DNA of 64,000 nt from Enterococcus asini ATCC 700915. Lineage in GTDB: Bacteria; Bacillota; Bacilli; Lactobacillales; Enterococcaceae. The notes below the pieces were generated by a model. The model worked only from the letters and a program-made list of their open reading frames with translations. It was not told where the DNA came from and did not search any database. Both the position numbers and the translations under genes were made by a program. Where the stretch lies: positions 1-64,000 of the forward strand of contig NZ_ASVU01000002.1 of the NCBI RefSeq assembly GCF_000407365.1, written 5' to 3'. Positions 16,062 through 25,302 of the stretch are shown piece by piece. Each line of letters opens with the position of its first letter. The stretch's first letter is position 1.

Positions 16062-18467
16062 TTGAAAGAAGTTGTCATTATAGACGGATTACGAACACCC
16101 ATTGGAAAATACAAAGGGATGCTAAAGGATTTGTCCGCAGTGGAATTAGGCAGCGCTGTGACCAAAGCCTTATTAACCAAATACCCGGAAGCTAAAGCTG
16201 ACGTGACCCAAGTGATTTTTGGCAATGTCTTGCAAGCCGGTACGGGGCAAAACCCTGCTCGGCAAATCGCTTTGAAGTCGGGGCTCGATTACGCTGTGAC
16301 GGCAGCCACCATTAATGAGGTTTGTGGTTCCGGCATGAAGGCGGTGCTCATGGCTCGTCAAGCGATTCAATTAGGCGAAGCTGAGGTGGTCTTAGCCGGC
16401 GGAATCGAGAGCATGACGAGAGCGCCGGGAGTGGCGACCTTTGACTATGATACGAAAACCTATGGCGCACCCTTGGCTAGTATGATTATCGACGGTTTGA
16501 CGGATGCCCAGTCCGGAGAGCACATGGGACTTACCGCGGAAAACGTGGCGGAGCGCTATCAAGTTAGTCGCAAAGAACAAGATGCCTTCGCTTTGGCTTC
16601 CCAGCAAAAAGCCGCTCAAGCCCGTAGCCAGGGCCTGTTTAAAAATGAAATCTTGCCTTTACAAGTGGGAGAGCACCTCTTGACAGAAGACGAAGGGATT
16701 CGTGGGAATTCTACTTTAGAAAAACTGGCTACTTTGCGTCCGGCCTTTAAGGAAGGGGGCACAGTAACTGCCGGTAATGCCTCCACGATTAACGACGGAG
16801 CAGCAGCGTTACTTTTGGCGTCCAAAGACTACGCCGAAGCCCATAGCATCCCTTACTTGGCAATCGTGAAAGAAACGGCAGAAGTGGGGATTGACCCAGC
16901 GATTATGGGGATTTCACCGATTACGGCGATTCGCCAACTAGTGGAAAAAAGTGGCGTTTCATTGGATGATATCGATCTCTATGAAATCAATGAAGCTTTT
17001 GCGGCTTCTTCCATTGTGGTGGAGCAAGAATTGGGCTTGCCAAAAGAAAAGGTCAATATTTACGGCGGTGGGATTTCTTTAGGGCATGCCATTGGGGCTA
17101 CCGGGGCCCGTTTGTTGACTACTTTAAGTCACCAGTTACAAGACAAAGACAAACGCTACGGCATCGCTTCTTTGTGTATCGGTGGCGGGCTGGGCATGGC
17201 GGTCTTATTGGAACGTCCCCAGCCGACGAAAGCCAAACGCTTTTACGAACTAACGGCAGAAGAACGCTTGCAGAAATTAGTCGCAGATGGAGCTATTACT
17301 CCGGAAGTCTATGCAACATTCAAAGACACTGCATTAGATTCAGAAATCAGCAGTCATTTAATCGAAAATGCCATCAGTGAAGTAGAAATTCCTCTGGGAG
17401 TAGCCCAGCACTTGGAAGTTAACGGGCGCAAGTACTTGGTGCCTGTAGCCACGGAAGAACCATCCGTGATCGCAGCTTTAAGCAATGGGGCAAAAATCGC
17501 CGGGAACTTCACCAGTCGCATCCTTTCTCGCTTAATGCGGGGACAGATCGTCTTTTATGATGTACCAAATCAAGAGGCTTTAATAGATTGGCTAAAAGCA
17601 CAAGAGGCGCATTTTTTTGCGGTGGCTAAAGAAGCCCATCCTTCGATTTACCGACGAGGAGGGGGCTTGCGTGAGATTCATACCCGAAAAGTAGGAGAAG
17701 ACTTTGTTTCCTGTGATTTTCTGGTGGATGTACAAGAAGCCATGGGGGCCAATATTGTCAACACGATTTTAGAAGCCGTGGCTAGTGAAATTCGCAGTCT
17801 GCGGGTAGAACCGATTTTGTTTGCCATTTTGAGCAACTTGACTACCGAATCTTTAGTGACTACTAGCTGCCGGATTCCTGTGACCCGCTTAGGAGCTAAA
17901 AACGGTTCAGAAATAGCGGCGAAAATCGCCCAAGCCGCAACTTACGCTCAGCTTGATCCCTATCGTGCCGCCACTCACAACAAAGGCATTATGAATGGGA
18001 TAGATGGGATTTTGCTGGCTACCGGAAATGACACACGGGCCCAAGCCGCGGCGATTCATGCCTACGCGGCAAGTCAAGGACAGTATCAAGGCTTAAGTCA
18101 ATGGCAAGTAGTAGGGGATGAACTCGTAGGAGAACTCACTTTGCCTTTAGCCGTGGGAACGGTAGGAGGAGGCACCCGGGTCTTGCCGAAAGCCCAAGCG
18201 GCCATGGCTTTGTTAAACGTAAGTGGAGCCGCAGAGTTAGCCCAAGTCATTGTCAGTGCAGGCTTGGCTCAAAACCTAGCAGCGCTCAAAGCGTTAGTCG
18301 GGGAAGGCATCCAGCGAGGACACATGGCCTTGCAAGCTCGCTCTTTGGCCATGACCGTGGGAGCAAAGGGCGCAGAAATCCCTGAATTAAGCCGCCAATT
18401 AAAAAAAGCCCCTCATATGAACGAGGAGACGGCTAAAGAATTATTGGCAAAAATGCGACAATCATAA
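16062..18467 (+). CDS. mvaE: Bifunctional acetyl-CoA acetyltransferase / HMG-CoA reductase
   Basis: An 801-residue fusion. Residues 1-385 are a thiolase with Cys88 in NEVCGSGMKA, the GGGISLGHAIGATG region and the C-terminal CIGGG; residues about 400-801 are a class II HMG-CoA reductase with ENAISEVEIPLGVA, RRGGGLRE, HNKGIMNGID and the C-terminal His of QRGHMALQAR. It makes acetoacetyl-CoA and later reduces HMG-CoA to mevalonate. The fusion is characteristic of Enterococcus. GGAGGTGG at 16049-16056 places the start at TTG 16062, giving MKEVVIIDGLRTPIG, rather than upstream ATG codons. TATATT near 16037 is a likely -10. Confidence 0.95.
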   Translation: MKEVVIIDGLRTPIGKYKGMLKDLSAVELGSAVTKALLTKYPEAKADVTQVIFGNVLQAGTGQNPARQIALKSGLDYAVTAATINEVCGSGMKAVLMARQAIQLGEAEVVLAGGIESMTRAPGVATFDYDTKTYGAPLASMIIDGLTDAQSGEHMGLTAENVAERYQVSRKEQDAFALASQQKAAQARSQGLFKNEILPLQVGEHLLTEDEGIRGNSTLEKLATLRPAFKEGGTVTAGNASTINDGAAALLLASKDYAEAHSIPYLAIVKETAEVGIDPAIMGISPITAIRQLVEKSGVSLDDIDLYEINEAFAASSIVVEQELGLPKEKVNIYGGGISLGHAIGATGARLLTTLSHQLQDKDKRYGIASLCIGGGLGMAVLLERPQPTKAKRFYELTAEERLQKLVADGAITPEVYATFKDTALDSEISSHLIENAISEVEIPLGVAQHLEVNGRKYLVPVATEEPSVIAALSNGAKIAGNFTSRILSRLMRGQIVFYDVPNQEALIDWLKAQEAHFFAVAKEAHPSIYRRGGGLREIHTRKVGEDFVSCDFLVDVQEAMGANIVNTILEAVASEIRSLRVEPILFAILSNLTTESLVTTSCRIPVTRLGAKNGSEIAAKIAQAATYAQLDPYRAATHNKGIMNGIDGILLATGNDTRAQAAAIHAYAASQGQYQGLSQWQVVGDELVGELTLPLAVGTVGGGTRVLPKAQAAMALLNVSGAAELAQVIVSAGLAQNLAALKALVGEGIQRGHMALQARSLAMTVGAKGAEIPELSRQLKKAPHMNEETAKELLAKMRQS

Positions 18468-18503
18468 AAAAGGTTGAGAGGCGTGATGCCTCTCAACCTT
18501 TTT
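18467..18503. terminator. Bidirectional terminator after mvaE
   Basis: Perfect 16-bp inverted repeat AAAAAGGTTGAGAGGC / GCCTCTCAACCTTTTT with a 5-nt loop. It overlaps the mvaE stop and serves the convergent gene at 18516 as well. Confidence 0.9.
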
Positions 18504-18515
18504 AGTTGGTTTTGT

Positions 18516-19232
18516 TTAGCGATTTGCCAATGGGGTTTGTGCCAAAGCTTCAATCAAAGGAATGACTTCCGTTTTAACCTTGTATTTTCGTTCCAAGGCT
18601 TTTTCGATTTCAAATTGGCCGACTTCTGTTACAGAGATGGTTGCCAAAAGCCGATCTTCTTTGGCAGTTTTTTCTTTCACAGAGACAGTGGTGTCGTCTT
18701 TTTCGGTGAAGAATTTTGGAAATCCTTTGATGGCTTCGTCAAAGGCAGCGTAAGTCATCTCGCCTTCAACGGCAGCTGCTGAAGCGTCAGTAGTGGTTTC
18801 AACTGCTTTAGCGTCTTCTTTGACTGGCGTTTCCTTAGGGGCTACCGCTTCTTTTTCTGCTTTTGGAGCAGTTGCGACTTCTTCCACGGTGGTAGCAGTG
18901 TCTTCCGTTTTTACTGGGTGGTACCAGTAGTTGGCGATTTCTTGGGTCAAATTAGTGGAGAATTGTTCCAAAAGTCCTGCTTCTTTTTTTTGTAGGCGTT
19001 TGATGATGGTGGTGAAGCTATCATCGATTGGCACGGTCAATACAGGATTTTCCGTAGCTTTGCTGTTTTCAATCAACATTTCTTTGGCATTTTTTGGGTT
19101 TAGGCGCACGCCAATCTCCAAATCATACAATTCATTTGCTTTTTCTTCCAAAGTGCGGAACAACTGTTGGCGGGTGTTTTCAAAGGACAACCGGAATTGG
19201 TTCAGCAATTTTTGTTTTTGTTTCTTTTTCAT
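18516..19232 (-). CDS. Hypothetical protein with two domains joined by an Ala/Glu/Lys/Pro linker
   Basis: A 238-residue soluble protein I do not recognise. Residues 1-105 are basic and helical (MKKKQKQKLLNQFRLSFENT at the start); residues about 106-155 form a low-complexity linker rich in A, E, K, P, T and V; residues about 156-238 form a second domain (EGEMTYAAFDEAIKGFPKFF). There is no signal peptide or membrane helix. An AGGAG site lies before the ATG. It is monocistronic, between mvaE and an aldo-keto reductase. The architecture suggests a flexible adaptor, but no function can be assigned. Confidence 0.75.
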   Translation of the reverse strand: MKKKQKQKLLNQFRLSFENTRQQLFRTLEEKANELYDLEIGVRLNPKNAKEMLIENSKATENPVLTVPIDDSFTTIIKRLQKKEAGLLEQFSTNLTQEIANYWYHPVKTEDTATTVEEVATAPKAEKEAVAPKETPVKEDAKAVETTTDASAAAVEGEMTYAAFDEAIKGFPKFFTEKDDTTVSVKEKTAKEDRLLATISVTEVGQFEIEKALERKYKVKTEVIPLIEALAQTPLANR

Positions 19233-19393
19233 CTATTCTGCTCCTTCTACAAATAGGGGATTAGCCAGTACGAATGCTAGTCGGGCTAGCGCTTCTCGCA
19301 AAATCTGCGAAGAATACCGTTCCCTCTGTTGATAAATCCTCTCTGATTATAAAGAAAAAAACTGATTTTGAAAAGTCTTATGTAAAGAAAGAA

Positions 19394-19433
19394 GGGATTC
19401 TGAAACGTTTTCTGTAAAAACGTCTCAGAATCC
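19394..19433 (-). terminator. Terminator of the aldo-keto reductase gene
   Basis: 18-bp stem GGGATTCTGAAACGTTTT / AAAACGTCTCAGAATCCC with one mismatch; on the minus strand it is followed by a T-rich stretch. It lies 28 bp after the reductase stop. Confidence 0.7.
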
Positions 19434-19460
19434 CAATTCACAAAATCAAGGGAAATGCTT

Positions 19461-20312
19461 TTAGAAAGTCGTGGTATCTGGATTTTTCGCTTTGCCTACC
19501 ACGCCGTCTAAGCCGTCGATTACAGCCATGTCTTCTGGGGAAAGCTCGAAATCAAAGAGTTCCGTATTTTCTTTAATCCGACTTGGAGCCACAGATTTTG
19601 GCAATGGCAAGAAGCCGTGTTGCAAGGACCAACGCAAAGCAATTTGGGCGATGGACTTGTTGTGAGCAGCTGCCAAAGTCTTCATTTCTGGTACGTCAAA
19701 GATTTTCCCCGTGCCGAGAGGGCTATAAGCTTCCAATAAAATGTGGTTGTCTTCACAGTATTGGACCACTTCTTCTTGCTTTTCACCAGGGGCTAGGAAG
19801 ATTTGGTTGACCATTGGCATGATTTTCGCGGTTTTCTTCAATTCTTCCAGATGATGAGGTTGGAAGTTGGAAACGCCGATTGCTTTGATCTTGCCCGCTT
19901 CATACAACTCTTCCATAGCTCGCCAAGTTTCGGCGTTGGCTTGTTGCCAGTGATCCCGGAAATCAATCGGGTTTGGCCAGTGGATCAAGAAAAGGTCCAC
20001 GTAATCGGTGCCTAGCTTTTTCAAAGACTCTTCAAAGGATGACATGGTTAAATCATAGCTATGGTTTTTATTCCACAGTTTGGTGGTCAGGAAGATTTCT
20101 TCCCGGGGTACGCCGCTTTCTTGCCACGCTTTGCCCACACTTTCTTCGTTTTGATAGCCTTGGGCAGTATCGATGTGGCGGTAGCCGTCAGCTAGAGCTG
20201 CTTTTACGGAAGCAACTGCCACGTCACCGTCCGGGGTTTGCCAAGTACCAAATCCGACTACGGGAATTTTTACACCATTGGCTAAAGTGTAAGTAGATGT
20301 TAATGAATCCAT
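19461..20312 (-). CDS. Aldo/keto reductase
   Basis: A 283-residue NADPH-dependent aldo-keto reductase of the AKR5 (2,5-diketogluconate reductase-like) group. The catalytic tetrad is complete: Asp48, Tyr53, Lys78 and His111 (motifs HIDTAQGYQNE, TTKLWN, LIHWP). The C-terminal NADP-binding motif LPKSVAPSRIKEN is present. Such enzymes reduce aldehydes and ketones with loose specificity, so the substrate is not predictable. An AAAGGAGGAAG site precedes the ATG, and the gene is monocistronic. Confidence 0.9.
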   Translation of the reverse strand: MDSLTSTYTLANGVKIPVVGFGTWQTPDGDVAVASVKAALADGYRHIDTAQGYQNEESVGKAWQESGVPREEIFLTTKLWNKNHSYDLTMSSFEESLKKLGTDYVDLFLIHWPNPIDFRDHWQQANAETWRAMEELYEAGKIKAIGVSNFQPHHLEELKKTAKIMPMVNQIFLAPGEKQEEVVQYCEDNHILLEAYSPLGTGKIFDVPEMKTLAAAHNKSIAQIALRWSLQHGFLPLPKSVAPSRIKENTELFDFELSPEDMAVIDGLDGVVGKAKNPDTTTF

Positions 20313-20475
20313 AAAATGACTTCCTCCTTTGTTGTGTTACTGTAAGTGTACCGTACTTTCCGGAAAAAAACAGCGAGATTGCTTAGGGGCAATGAGGTGC
20401 TTCTCGATTTTTTTGGCTTTTTCTTGCGCTTTTGTGTAAACTGGATGGGCGTAAGCATGGAAAGGACGAGTTCAA

Positions 20476-21480
20476 ATGGATATCATGTTAAAAGAAGCAA
20501 TTTTACATATACTGGATCGGGAATCCGGTTCACCGGTATTTTCTCAAGTGCCCTTAGATTTAACAAAGGAGTACATCCGGGAGTATTTGACCAAAAAGAT
20601 TCAGAAATTGACCAATCCCCAAACCAAAACCGGTACCTTGACTCAAGATGCGCTATTTACCCAATTGGTGCAAGCTTGTCAGGAGAATTTTACCGAAGCT
20701 TCCGAAGGGTTGACCAAGCGTTGGTATGATAGTTACGCTCAAAGTGAGGATGCCCCGAGCTGTGACGTCTTTGTCGTGCGTTACGAGGTGGACGTGACTC
20801 CTTTTGTGGCGTTTTTAAAAGTGAATTATCACGAAGGGTACACTCATTTTGTGGAAGGCAGTGACAGTGGGGTGGCCAATCAGTTGATCATCAACCGGGC
20901 GCTATTAGCCAATAAGACGCAAAAAGCGGATGAAGGTCTGATGGTGAATTTAGAGACGCTCTTCTATGGTCTAGTGGAAAAACGCTACACGTTCTCCGGG
21001 GAAAAGCGTCTGTATTTTTCCGAAGAAGTCATCGAAACTGAGCCGCAACTGTCTTTAGAAGACAATGTGAAGGTCATTACCAAAGTGGCCGCGAAAATCG
21101 GGCAAAAATTTGAAGCTACCCAACACGATTTGGTGGCTGATGTAAAAGAGTCCATTTATGATTCCATCGAGGATTCCGGTGAGGTAGATGTGAACTTAGT
21201 GGCAGAAAAGGTCTTTAAGGACAATATTACGGCTCAGCTAAGCTTCAAAGAAGAAGTGGCGGAAAAAGGTTTTGTCGACCGAGCGCCCATGGTGGAAGAA
21301 GTCCGGGAGCTTACGGAGAAAAAATACGGCAAGCAAAAACTGCGCTTGTCTAATGGCATCGAGTTAATCGTTCCTTTAGATGTCTATCGGGATCCGAATT
21401 TGATTGAATTTATCAATAATCCTGACGGGACCATTTCCGTTACAATCAAAAATGTGGAAGATGTGATCAACCGCCTGTAA
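20476..21480 (+). CDS. Nucleoid-associated protein (NA37/YejK family)
   Basis: A 334-residue protein of the NA37 family (PF04245), known in Escherichia coli as YejK, a nucleoid-associated protein. The family hallmark near the start is MLKEAILHILDRESGSPVFS. The C-terminal half (about 200-334) is charged. Its exact role in Firmicutes is not established. AAAGGACGAG lies before the ATG. The next gene, a Nudix hydrolase, begins 12 bases after the stop behind an AAGGAGGG site, so they are co-transcribed. Confidence 0.85.
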   Translation: MDIMLKEAILHILDRESGSPVFSQVPLDLTKEYIREYLTKKIQKLTNPQTKTGTLTQDALFTQLVQACQENFTEASEGLTKRWYDSYAQSEDAPSCDVFVVRYEVDVTPFVAFLKVNYHEGYTHFVEGSDSGVANQLIINRALLANKTQKADEGLMVNLETLFYGLVEKRYTFSGEKRLYFSEEVIETEPQLSLEDNVKVITKVAAKIGQKFEATQHDLVADVKESIYDSIEDSGEVDVNLVAEKVFKDNITAQLSFKEEVAEKGFVDRAPMVEEVRELTEKKYGKQKLRLSNGIELIVPLDVYRDPNLIEFINNPDGTISVTIKNVEDVINRL

Positions 21481-21491
21481 GGAGGGAGAAC

Positions 21492-22115
21492 ATGGAGTTA
21501 ATCGACGGGCTAGGCAAATTAAAAGCCTTAGTCAATACCAGTTTGGCATATACTAAGGATGTCTACGATCAAGAACGCTTGGAAGAGATGCAGACAATTT
21601 TGCGAGAGTTGGTGACCACGTATAGCACCAATCTGACAAAAACGGAAATTGAGCGCTATTTTACCAGTGATGTGGGCTATGTGACGCCGAAAGTCGATAT
21701 TCGTGCCGTGGTTTTTAATGACCAAAAAGAACTGCTCCTGGTTCAAGAGAAAAGCGACGACACCTGGGCTCTACCGGGAGGCTGGGGAGATGTGGGATAC
21801 TCGCCTGGGGAAATCGCCCAGAAAGAAACCTGGGAAGAGGCTGGCATCACTGTGGCCGCCAAGCAGCTGATTAAAGTAGTGGATAAAGCCAAGCAGGATT
21901 ATCCGCCTAGCTTAGAATACGTGTATAAGTTTTTTATCTTCTGTGAGGTAGCTTCAGGGGAGCTTAAACCTGGTTTGGAGACGAAAGACGTGGGCTTTTT
22001 TTCTGAAGCAGAAAGTCAGCAGTTAACGCTATCTTTACCTCGTAATAGTCTGGAAGATGTACAGGAGTTATTTGCTTTTATTCGCGAGCCCTGGTGTCGA
22101 ACTTCATTTGATTAA
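21492..22115 (+). CDS. Nudix hydrolase with N-terminal Nudix-associated domain
   Basis: A 207-residue protein: residues 1-65 match the small N-terminal domain seen in YjhB-type Nudix enzymes, and residues about 70-195 form the Nudix domain. The Nudix box reads GGWGDVGYSPGEIAQKETW then EEAGI; Tyr replaces the first Glu and Lys replaces Arg of the strict consensus, a variation common in this subfamily, while the metal-binding EE pair is intact. Relatives hydrolyse CDP-choline or ADP-ribose. Second gene of an operon with the nucleoid-associated protein, ended by a terminator. Confidence 0.87.
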   Translation: MELIDGLGKLKALVNTSLAYTKDVYDQERLEEMQTILRELVTTYSTNLTKTEIERYFTSDVGYVTPKVDIRAVVFNDQKELLLVQEKSDDTWALPGGWGDVGYSPGEIAQKETWEEAGITVAAKQLIKVVDKAKQDYPPSLEYVYKFFIFCEVASGELKPGLETKDVGFFSEAESQQLTLSLPRNSLEDVQELFAFIREPWCRTSFD

Positions 22116-22119
22116 ACGT

Positions 22120-22146
22120 AACCTCTCTTAACGGGAGGTTTTTTTT
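22120..22146 (+). terminator. Terminator after the Nudix gene
   Basis: Stem AACCTCTC / GGGAGGTT (one G-T pair) followed by eight Ts. Confidence 0.85.
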
Positions 22147-22170
22147 GTTTTACGCTGCGAGACAAGATAA

Positions 22171-22198
22171 TTGACTTTGACTAAATTTGACCTATAAT
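22171..22198 (+). promoter_or_regulatory. Upstream promoter of tuf
   Basis: TTGACT (22171-22176) and TATAAT (22193-22198) with a 16-bp spacer. Confidence 0.75.
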
Positions 22199-22256
22199 AA
22201 AGTCAGCTCAAGAAAACTAACAATTAGTAAGTAGTTAATGATTCGAGGGCAAATTT

Positions 22257-22285
22257 TTTACAATCGGTCAAGGGGAGCCTATAAT
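22257..22285 (+). promoter_or_regulatory. Second promoter of tuf
   Basis: TTTACA (22257-22262) and TATAAT (22280-22285) with a 17-bp spacer. The leader from here is about 65 nt and contains a small GC hairpin (CTCGG-caacc-CCGAG, about 22321-22337). Two tandem promoters fit a highly expressed gene. Confidence 0.75.
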
Positions 22286-22356
22286 AGGTGTCGTAAGAGC
22301 CAAGACAACTTGACCCAGCGACTCGGCAACCCCGAGTAGATTTGGAGGGAAAAATT

Positions 22357-23544
22357 ATGGCAAAAGAACATTATGACAGAAGCAAACCCCATGTTAATAT
22401 TGGGACGATTGGACACGTTGACCACGGGAAAACAACCTTGACCGCGGCCATCACCACCGTATTAGCAAAACAAGGGTTGGCCAATGCCCAAGATTACGCA
22501 GCGATTGATGCTGCACCAGAAGAACGGGAACGGGGTATCACCATTAACACCGCTCACGTGGAATATGAAACCAAAAAACGGCACTATGCCCATATTGATG
22601 CACCAGGACACGCGGACTATGTTAAGAACATGATTACTGGGGCTGCCCAAATGGACGGTGCGATCTTGGTAGTTTCCGCTACCGATGGCCCAATGCCACA
22701 AACTCGTGAACACATCTTACTTGCTCGGCAAGTAGGGGTTAAACACATCATCGTTTTCTTGAACAAAGTCGATTTGGTGGATGACGAGGAACTACTTGAC
22801 TTAGTCGAAATGGAAGTCCGTGAACTTCTAAGTGAATATGGTTTCCCAGGTGACGATATTCCTGTGATTAAAGGGTCTGCTTTGAAAGCTTTGGAAGGCG
22901 ATCCTGAACAAGAAAAAGTCATTATGGAACTTATGGACACGGTAGACGAGTACATTCCAACACCAGTTCGGGATACAGACAAACCTTTCCTATTACCAAT
23001 TGAAGATGTCTTCACCATTACCGGTCGTGGGACTGTTGCTTCCGGACGTATCGAACGCGGCACGGTGAAAGTTGGCGAAGAAGTCGAAATCATCGGGATT
23101 AAACCAGAAACCCAAAAAGCTGTGGTAACTGGTTTGGAAATGTTCCGCAAGACATTGGACTTTGGGGAAGCCGGGGACAACGTCGGGGTCTTACTCCGGG
23201 GGATTAACCGAGATCAAGTGGAACGGGGCCAAGTGTTGGCAAAACCAGGTTCCATCACTCCTCATACGAAGTTCAAAGGGGAAGTCTATGTTTTGACCAA
23301 AGAAGAAGGTGGTCGTCATACGCCATTCTTCAATAACTATCGACCACAATTTTATTTCCATACCACAGATGTGACAGGGAATATTACGTTGCCAGAAGGA
23401 ATTGAAATGGTAATGCCTGGGGACAATGTGACCATCGATGTGGAATTAATCCATCCGATTGCCATTGAAAAAGGAACGACCTTCTCCATTCGTGAAGGTG
23501 GCCGGACCGTGGGCTCAGGGATTATTACCGAAATCGAATCCTAA
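22357..23544 (+). CDS. tuf: Elongation factor Tu, streptococcal-type second copy
   Basis: A 395-residue EF-Tu, which delivers aminoacyl-tRNA to the ribosome. P-loop GHVDHGKT at 19-26, switch [10 protein letters not shown] at 81-88, NKVD and the C-terminal beta barrels are intact. The gene is monocistronic, not beside rpsG or fusA. Residue 82 is Ala (DAPGH) and the segments [17 protein letters not shown] and [17 protein letters not shown] resemble streptococcal/lactococcal EF-Tu; the usual enterococcal TufA has DCPGH. Several enterococci are known to carry such a second, laterally acquired tufB. An upstream TTG at 22342 overlaps the ribosome site, so ATG 22357 is the start. Confidence 0.95.
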   Translation: MAKEHYDRSKPHVNIGTIGHVDHGKTTLTAAITTVLAKQGLANAQDYAAIDAAPEERERGITINTAHVEYETKKRHYAHIDAPGHADYVKNMITGAAQMDGAILVVSATDGPMPQTREHILLARQVGVKHIIVFLNKVDLVDDEELLDLVEMEVRELLSEYGFPGDDIPVIKGSALKALEGDPEQEKVIMELMDTVDEYIPTPVRDTDKPFLLPIEDVFTITGRGTVASGRIERGTVKVGEEVEIIGIKPETQKAVVTGLEMFRKTLDFGEAGDNVGVLLRGINRDQVERGQVLAKPGSITPHTKFKGEVYVLTKEEGGRHTPFFNNYRPQFYFHTTDVTGNITLPEGIEMVMPGDNVTIDVELIHPIAIEKGTTFSIREGGRTVGSGIITEIES

Positions 23545-23573
23545 GTCAAAAGGCTACAGGCGACTGCTCAAAG

Positions 23574-23609
23574 ACGAGCGCAATTCCAGTGATTGCGCTC
23601 GTTTTTTTG
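23574..23609 (+). terminator. Terminator of tuf
   Basis: Perfect 11-bp stem ACGAGCGCAAT / ATTGCGCTCGT with a 7-nt loop and a T run. Confidence 0.9.
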
Positions 23610-23660
23610 TATAATGAAGAAGAGTATCAAGGCGAAAAATCGCAAAACAAGGAGGAAGCT

Positions 23661-24989
23661 ATGAAGACAATCATTATCGGGGGAACAGCAGCGGGAACCA
23701 GTGCTGCGGTGAAGGTCCAAAAACTGGCGGAAGATCCAGAAGTGGTTATTTATGAAAAAGGGGATTTGGTCAGCTTAGGGGCTTGCGGTCTGCCTTACTA
23801 CATCGGGGATTATTTCGAAGACGCCAATCAGATGATTGCCCGAGAAAAAGCCGCTTTTGAAAAACAAGGCATCACGATTAAATTGCATCACGAAGTCTTG
23901 GCAGTGGATACGACCGCTAAAACGGTACATGTGAAGCCGGCGGATGGGGAAGAATTTATCGACCACTATGACAAATTAATGGTGGCCACAGGCTCCTCAG
24001 TAGTCTTGCCCCCAGTGAAACGAGCGGACTTTGAGAATTTGTACACGGTGAAAACCATGTCAGACGGCAAGAATTTGAAAAAGCATCTCTCACAAGCTGA
24101 TATTCAACGGGTTACCATAGTCGGTGGCGGGTATATCGGGGTGGAAATCGCCGAAGCCTTACTTCATTTGGATAAAGAAGTGCAGTTGATTCAAATGGAA
24201 GCCAATCTTTTACAAGACAGCTTTGATTCGGAAATCAACGAGTTAATGGTGGCAAAAATGCGGGAAGCCAACGTGGACTTACACCTTAGTGAAACCGTCA
24301 AAGAGTTTGAAGGAGATCATACTGTTCAGTGGGTTATCACGGATAAAGGGCGTTACAAGACCGATTTGGTGATTGTGGCCATTGGCGTGCGCCCAGCCAC
24401 AGCCTTTTTGGGAAAAGAATTTGCCACATTGAAAAATGGTGCACTAATCGTGGACAATCAAGGTCGGACCAATGTCCCAGACGTCTGGTCGGCAGGGGAC
24501 TGCGCTACGGTGGACTTCCTGAATACGGGAGAAAAACGCTACATTCCTCTAGCCACGGGAGCGAATAAATTAGGGCGTGTAGCCGGGGAAAGCATGGCGG
24601 GCAAAGCTACCACTTATCCGGGCTCATTAGGAACCGCCGGCGTGAAATTTCAAGAGTTGGAAATGGCGCGTACCGGACTGACCGAACGAGAAGCTAAAGA
24701 CTTAGGTTTGAATTACAAAGCCGTTGTGATCAATGATAAAAATCAAACGAACTACTATCCGGGACAAAAAGATATCCGAATTAAATTGATTTACGAAGCG
24801 GATACCCGTCGCATTCTCGGTGGTCAAATCGCCGGGGAAAACGGAGCAGCTTTACGTATTGACACACTAGCTGCGGCCATTACCGGTCAATTGACAACGG
24901 GAACTTTAGGATTGTTGGATTTATTGTATGCACCACCTTTTGCCCGCACTTGGGATGCATTAAATATCGCCGGCAATGTTGCGAAATAA
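23661..24989 (+). CDS. CoA-disulfide reductase / NADH oxidase family flavoprotein
   Basis: A 442-residue FAD- and NAD(P)H-dependent oxidoreductase. FAD motif IIGGTAAGTSAA at 5-16, redox Cys42 in ACGLPYYIGD, NAD(P) motif VGGGYIGVEIAEAL near 157, a second FAD motif VWSAGDCATV, and a C-terminal dimerisation domain (about 330-442). The CGLPYYIG sequence is nearer to CoA-disulfide reductases than to the water-forming NADH oxidase (SCGIALY), but the group also contains oxidases. It probably protects against disulfide or oxygen stress. AAGGAGGAAG sets the ATG; TATAAT at 23610-23615 may be its -10. Confidence 0.85.
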   Translation: MKTIIIGGTAAGTSAAVKVQKLAEDPEVVIYEKGDLVSLGACGLPYYIGDYFEDANQMIAREKAAFEKQGITIKLHHEVLAVDTTAKTVHVKPADGEEFIDHYDKLMVATGSSVVLPPVKRADFENLYTVKTMSDGKNLKKHLSQADIQRVTIVGGGYIGVEIAEALLHLDKEVQLIQMEANLLQDSFDSEINELMVAKMREANVDLHLSETVKEFEGDHTVQWVITDKGRYKTDLVIVAIGVRPATAFLGKEFATLKNGALIVDNQGRTNVPDVWSAGDCATVDFLNTGEKRYIPLATGANKLGRVAGESMAGKATTYPGSLGTAGVKFQELEMARTGLTEREAKDLGLNYKAVVINDKNQTNYYPGQKDIRIKLIYEADTRRILGGQIAGENGAALRIDTLAAAITGQLTTGTLGLLDLLYAPPFARTWDALNIAGNVAK

Positions 24990-25197
24990 GTAATTTCTAA
25001 GTGATAAACAGCGTATGTCTAACAAAAATTAATAAAAAACATACGGATAAGAAAAATTTGCGACAACTTTTATGTCAGAGTCCGAAGAGAGAACAATACC
25101 ATACGTGAAAAAAGGAAAAATAAAGTATGGTTAGGCTCTTTGAAGGCGCCTAGTACAGTTGAACTAAGCAAAAATCGCTAAGTTCAACTAGCAAATT

Positions 25198-25236
25198 ACG
25201 CTGACTAAACTTGATGAAATCAAGTTTAGTCAGCGT
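25198..25236. repeat. Perfect 18-bp inverted repeat
   Basis: Arms ACGCTGACTAAACTTGAT and ATCAAGTTTAGTCAGCGT separated only by GAA. Neither strand has a clean T tract after it. Confidence 0.9.
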
Positions 25237-25254
25237 TTGAAATTTTTAGCAATG

Positions 25255-25302
25255 AAAAGACGGCTATTTTCCAATGAATTTAATGGAAGATAGCCGTCTT
25301 TT
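25255..25302. terminator. Bidirectional terminator before the DUF1054 gene
   Basis: AAAAGACGGCTA / TAGCCGTCTTTT perfect outer stem, with an inner TTCCA/TGGAA pairing. T tracts are supplied on both strands. Confidence 0.8.

Noticed and set aside
22617-23180. Long antisense reading frame (187 codons) inside tuf
   Set aside because: Serine-rich mirror of a highly biased gene; no ribosome site and EF-Tu is certain on the other strand.
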